Shown here: positions 6,385-9,276 of the stretch, one piece after another
Layout of the letters: each line of letters starts with the position of its first letter
Numbering within the stretch: position 1 is the stretch's first letter
Assembly (NCBI GenBank): GCA_964547105.1
Contig: CAZJLO010000065.1
Coordinates: 1 to 9,276, forward strand
Source of the DNA: RXOA01 sp964547105
Lineage (GTDB): Bacteria > Bipolaricaulota > Bipolaricaulia > UBA7950 > UBA9294
Direction of reading: 5' to 3'
Length of the DNA stretch: 9,276 bases
The notes under the pieces: model-generated
What the model was told of the DNA's origin: nothing
Seen by the model: the letters and a program-made list of their open reading frames with translations, nothing else
Databases searched by the model: none
Made by a program: the position numbers and the translations under genes

Positions 6385-8877
6385 ATGTCGCGAAGAGGGT
6401 TGTGTGTTTTGAGCTTGGTCCTGTGCGTCGTTGTGGCGGGATGGACCGTCTCGTTTGCCAGTCACATTCCTCAGGGGGTTCATCTAGGATGGGAACTCCC
6501 CGATGTCAACCACACCATGTCGATCACCTGGTACACCGATGCTGCCGAAACGGCGACGGCGGTGCACTACGACACAGAATCGCGGGGTGGCGCGGTCGAG
6601 ATGTACATGTACTCGGCCGAGGCCGACGGCCCGGTCACGATCATCGGGCGCGATGACGAGGCGGAAGGGTTCACGTACACGGCAACGCTGACGGGGCTGG
6701 ATGCGGGAGTTACATACTACTTCATCTGTGGCGGACCGGACGGTTTCACGGAGGAGTTCGCGTTCCGCACGCTTCCCGAGAACCCCGAGAGACTCCTGTT
6801 CATCGTCAACGGGGACACCCGCCAGGGCTCTCTCGACTTTCCTGAAGGGCGCAACACGATTGCGGCGCTGCAGTCGCAGCACGACCCGTGGTTCCTGATT
6901 CATGTCGGCGACTACATTGAACGCGCGTTCGATGCCGACGAGTGGAAGGAGTACAGCCGGCATCTCGAGGAGTATTTCGTTGGACCTTCCGGCCACTTGA
7001 TCCCGATCGTGCCTGTCATCGGCAACCATGAGGTCGGGCGAACGGATGCGCCGGATGGGGGGTACACCGTTCCGGCAACCGGATTCTACGAGTTCGAGCT
7101 GATGATGTCTGATGCGAGGTTGTACTACCAGTTCATGAGTATGCCGGCGCCGTATCGCTGGTACTGGATCGATCTGGCACCGTATCTCCGCTTTTTCGGA
7201 TTGAACAGCGAAACCTACAGCAACCCTGTGTATCCGGAAAGCGAGCAGTACGGTTGGTTCGTTGATGCGCTCAACCAATCGGAAGAGGTCACCTGGAAAA
7301 TCGCGGGATTCCATCGGCCGCCGTTCGATGAGTATGGCGGGTTCGACAAATCGGTTCCGTTCATGCCGCTGTTCGACCAGTACCATGTGAACATCGCCGT
7401 TTCGGGGCACGAACACTTCTACGCCCGCACACAACCACTCAACCCTACGCTTTCCCCCGGTTCGGTCTACCCTTATGACCTTGCGACCGTGCATGTGATC
7501 CCGGGCGGCGGCGGGGCTCCGTTGTCTCAGGCGTATCCTGAGTGGTGGCACGCAGCGGGACCGGTCTCTCAATATAGTTACAGCGTGTTTGACGTATCGG
7601 CCGACGACATCCACGTCACCGCCTACGATGACACGAACCGGATGATCGACGAGTTCATCGTTCGAGGCGGTGTGGCCGGATCGGAGACGTTCCTCTCCAC
7701 GCGCGGCGCTACGTCGTACGCCGCCGACAACACGGGCCCCGCACCGCTGATCCCGTTTACCGAAGGGACCTATCCGCCGATCGCTTCGTTCGGCAAGGTC
7801 GGAAACGGGGCGTTGGTGACCGCGGGGTTGGCATGGAACTGCATCAACGGGCAATGGAAGCTGGGGCAGTACGATGTGCTGTTTGACATCATGTTCCAGG
7901 AGCTGGTCGAAGGTGCGACTGCAGTGCTGTGGTACGAAGGGTACGGCGTCGCCCATGACACTGTCGCCTGCTCCGAGCTTGTCGCCGCCCTTGAGGCCCT
8001 TGGATACACGGTGACAGGAGACGCCACGATGCCAATCACTCCGGACCTCTTGGCGTCGTACGACATCGTTGTGATTCCGCAGCTTCGCCTCGGATCATCG
8101 TACGTTGGCGGCGATCCGAACCTTCTTCCATGGGAGGATGTCGAGGCGTTGTCCGACTTCGTCCGCGGAGGCAACGGTTTGATGGTGATGGATGCTCACG
8201 ACTACGGCGGCAACAACTGGGCTCATGTCCAGAACAAGATCCTCGAAGGGATCGGAGCAGACGTGGCTTTGCAGTCTGACGGCGTTTACGACTGGGTCGA
8301 TAACTGGCTTGGCCGTGGATGGCACCCGATGGGTACTGTGGATCCCGATACAGAGATCGGCGCCGAATATGTCGTCAGGACAGGCAGCGCGGAGATCGAG
8401 TTGTGGGAGATCTCCACGGTGGCACCGGTGCCTGCATTCTTCATCGAGAAGGTGCCGGCCGATGTCCGCTCGATTGTCGACGGACGCAGGACGGGGACAT
8501 CAGCACGCGTGACAATCCATCCGGAAGCCGAAGGGTACGTGCGTATCCAGCGTGAGCCCGAGCAGCCGATCGCAGAGGCGACGGATGGATACAGCACGCT
8601 TAGCGGACCGGACATCGGAGCCGCGTTGATCGTGGTCAACATCAGCACCGACATTCCGCCGATGGACGTCCATTGGCCGATCACGGTGGAGGTGTACTAC
8701 ACCCAAGACGCGTTCGATGCTTCCGGGATGTCATCCGAAGCGAATCTTGCTTTGTTCTACTGGGATACAGAGCAAGGGATGTGGCGAGCGTGTCCGGAAT
8801 CGGGCGTCAATACGGAACGTAACTGTGTCACGGCTGCCGCCTATCACTTGACACGGTTCGCGATCATGGAGAAGTAG
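6385..8877 (+). CDS. Secreted purple-acid-phosphatase-like metallophosphoesterase, multidomain
   Basis: This is an 830-residue exported protein. Residues 1-25 are a signal peptide (hydrophobic LCVLSLVLCVVVAGW, cleavage after S-F-A). Residues about 30-130 form a fibronectin-III-like domain typical of purple acid phosphatases. Residues about 135-420 are a calcineurin-like metallophosphoesterase with all metal-ligand motifs: GDTRQG (D144), GDY (D176), GNHE (N214, H215), FHRPP (H310) and GHEHFYAR (H342, H344). A dinuclear-metal phosphomonoesterase or phosphodiesterase outside the cytoplasm is therefore expected; the substrate is unknown. Residues about 510-620 look like a Rossmann or glutamine-amidotransferase-like fold: 'ATAVLWYEGYGV', 'YDIVVIPQL' (559-567), 'GGNGLMVMDAHDYG' (595-608). 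No nucleophilic Cys elbow is visible, so this domain is probably non-catalytic. Residues 771-830 form a C-terminal beta domain ending 'HLTRFAIMEK'. It is transcribed alone, divergent from the DUF2589 operon. Confidence 0.88.
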   Translation: MSRRGLCVLSLVLCVVVAGWTVSFASHIPQGVHLGWELPDVNHTMSITWYTDAAETATAVHYDTESRGGAVEMYMYSAEADGPVTIIGRDDEAEGFTYTATLTGLDAGVTYYFICGGPDGFTEEFAFRTLPENPERLLFIVNGDTRQGSLDFPEGRNTIAALQSQHDPWFLIHVGDYIERAFDADEWKEYSRHLEEYFVGPSGHLIPIVPVIGNHEVGRTDAPDGGYTVPATGFYEFELMMSDARLYYQFMSMPAPYRWYWIDLAPYLRFFGLNSETYSNPVYPESEQYGWFVDALNQSEEVTWKIAGFHRPPFDEYGGFDKSVPFMPLFDQYHVNIAVSGHEHFYARTQPLNPTLSPGSVYPYDLATVHVIPGGGGAPLSQAYPEWWHAAGPVSQYSYSVFDVSADDIHVTAYDDTNRMIDEFIVRGGVAGSETFLSTRGATSYAADNTGPAPLIPFTEGTYPPIASFGKVGNGALVTAGLAWNCINGQWKLGQYDVLFDIMFQELVEGATAVLWYEGYGVAHDTVACSELVAALEALGYTVTGDATMPITPDLLASYDIVVIPQLRLGSSYVGGDPNLLPWEDVEALSDFVRGGNGLMVMDAHDYGGNNWAHVQNKILEGIGADVALQSDGVYDWVDNWLGRGWHPMGTVDPDTEIGAEYVVRTGSAEIELWEISTVAPVPAFFIEKVPADVRSIVDGRRTGTSARVTIHPEAEGYVRIQREPEQPIAEATDGYSTLSGPDIGAALIVVNISTDIPPMDVHWPITVEVYYTQDAFDASGMSSEANLALFYWDTEQGMWRACPESGVNTERNCVTAAAYHLTRFAIMEK

Positions 8878-8893
8878 GACAACGTCGTCTCTC

Positions 8894-8929
8894 GGACGGT
8901 CGCTTCGGCCTACGCCGTCGCGGCCGTCC
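8894..8929 (+). terminator. Probable terminator hairpin after the phosphatase gene
   Basis: GGACGGTCGC (8894-8903) pairs with GCGGCCGTCC (8920-8929) over 10 bp with one wobble pair. It starts 17 nt past the stop codon and is followed by a short, weak T-rich stretch (ACCTCTTT). The hairpin is clear; termination is likely but not certain given the poor U tract. Confidence 0.55.
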
Positions 8930-9057
8930 ACCTCTTTGGCAAGACAGGAGGGAAGACCGTGACCGCAACCCGTTCCGAGAGTTCGTTGGGTTCGGAGGGT
9001 TCATAGCGTTTTGAAATGCGACGTCCACCGTCCATGGTCCGTAGTCCGGAACGGCAT

Positions 9058-9125
9058 GGGGTCTGACGTTGATTCTTGCAGCCCCTCTCCCGTTCCTCAC
9101 GCTGCAGGAATCGAGGTCTGACCCC
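9058..9125 (+). repeat. GGTCTGAC-flanked REP-like hairpin, copy C
   Basis: GGGGTCTGACGTT (9058-9070) is followed by GATTCTTGCAGC (9071-9082). After an 18-nt loop comes GCTGCAGGAATC (9101-9112), a 12-bp stem with one wobble, then GAGGTCTGACCCC (9113-9125). Same orientation as copy A, with a longer stem and a different loop. Confidence 0.75.
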
Positions 9126-9226
9126 CAAGGTGCGTTCGTTGAGTTCATAGGGTTCGTAGGGTTCATGGAGTTCTGAAAGACGACTTCCACCGTCCATGGT
9201 CCACAGTCCGCGGTCCGGAAGGGCAT

Positions 9227-9276
9227 GGGGTCTGACGTTGATTCTTGCAGCCCCTCTCCCGTTCCTCACGCTGCAG
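9227..9276 (+). repeat. GGTCTGAC-flanked REP-like hairpin, copy D, cut by window end
   Basis: From GGGGTCTGAC (9227-9236) to the last base this matches copy C, including the loop and the start of the right arm. The identity shows a recent duplication of the composite unit. Confidence 0.75.

Larger units (their letters stand above)
8979..9276. repeat. Composite tandem repeat with nested 9-nt and 7-nt arrays
   Basis: Two adjacent units have the same order: a 9-nt array (consensus GRGTTCRTA), a spacer with 'CCACCG', a 7-nt array (TCCATGG, TCCGTAG, TCCGGAA type), then 'GGCATGGGG' and a GGTCTGAC hairpin. Unit 1 starts at 8979, unit 2 at 9132. Unit 1 has four 9-mers (8979-9014), unit 2 five (9132-9176). 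Unit 2 also has one extra 7-mer, so the hairpins lie 169 bp apart. The second unit is cut by the window edge, so the copy number is unknown. No gene occupies this 399-bp stretch. Confidence 0.8.

Noticed and set aside
6484..7956. Long - strand open frame of 490 codons opposite the phosphatase gene
   Set aside because: The + strand encodes all metallophosphoesterase motifs here. The opposite frame is Arg/Val/His-rich and unrecognisable.
8864..9269. Two - strand frames with NPxNPxN and EPYEPYE repeats
   Set aside because: The peptide repeats come from the 9-nt DNA array, the same array is open in more than one frame, and there is no ribosome binding site.
8979..9276. CRISPR array
   Set aside because: Units are directly adjacent, the whole 150-170 bp unit is repeated including the would-be spacers, and no cas gene is present.
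1..9276. tRNA, rRNA or known riboswitch
   Set aside because: I found no cloverleaf with a GTTCRA-type T arm, no rRNA-like sequence, and no recognisable riboswitch core in any gap.

Overview
This is a GC-rich bacterial window. Two regions of exported or carbohydrate-type protein genes on the + strand flank a two-gene operon on the - strand. The gaps between genes are unusually full of palindromes and short-period repeats. Strong AAGGAGG-type ribosome binding sites and cleavable signal peptides point to a bacterium. The secreted beta-propellers, secreted phosphatase and REP-like intergenic DNA suit a large-genome environmental or uncultured lineage. No marker gene is present, so I cannot name a phylum.

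Layout: (1) 2-1465, the 3' part of an LVIVD-repeat beta-propeller gene, cut by the left edge. (2) 1631-3916, a secreted protein with two beta-propeller regions and Asp-box (BNR-like) motifs. (3) 3917-4265, a convergent gap holding a nested palindromic element and two copies of a GGTCTGAC-flanked hairpin. (4) 4266-5654 on the - strand, a DUF2589-family gene followed 33 bp later by an uncharacterised partner gene. (5) 5655-6384, a divergent gap with a second palindromic element, a half hairpin copy, a GGGGACAYGTACCC hairpin, a 9-bp perfect hairpin and a possible gene remnant. (6) 6385-8877, a secreted purple-acid-phosphatase-like metallophosphoesterase with an extra Rossmann-like (GATase/ThuA-like) domain and a C-terminal beta domain. 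(7) 8878-9276, a terminator-like hairpin and then a composite tandem repeat that runs off the right edge.

The + strand genes all look extracytoplasmic, but the sequence does not show that they form a pathway. The DUF2589 pair forms a separate cytoplasmic-looking operon of unknown function.

The most unusual content is the repeat system. Arrays of a degenerate 7-nt unit (consensus YYTGTRG) occur in convergent inverted pairs at 1470-1542, 3929-4107 and 5850-5968, and a related 7-mer array recurs in the tandem units at the right end. In those units it lies between a 9-nt repeat array and the GGTCTGAC hairpin. Two adjacent composite units differ by exactly one 9-mer and one 7-mer. No transposase that could mobilise these elements lies in the window.
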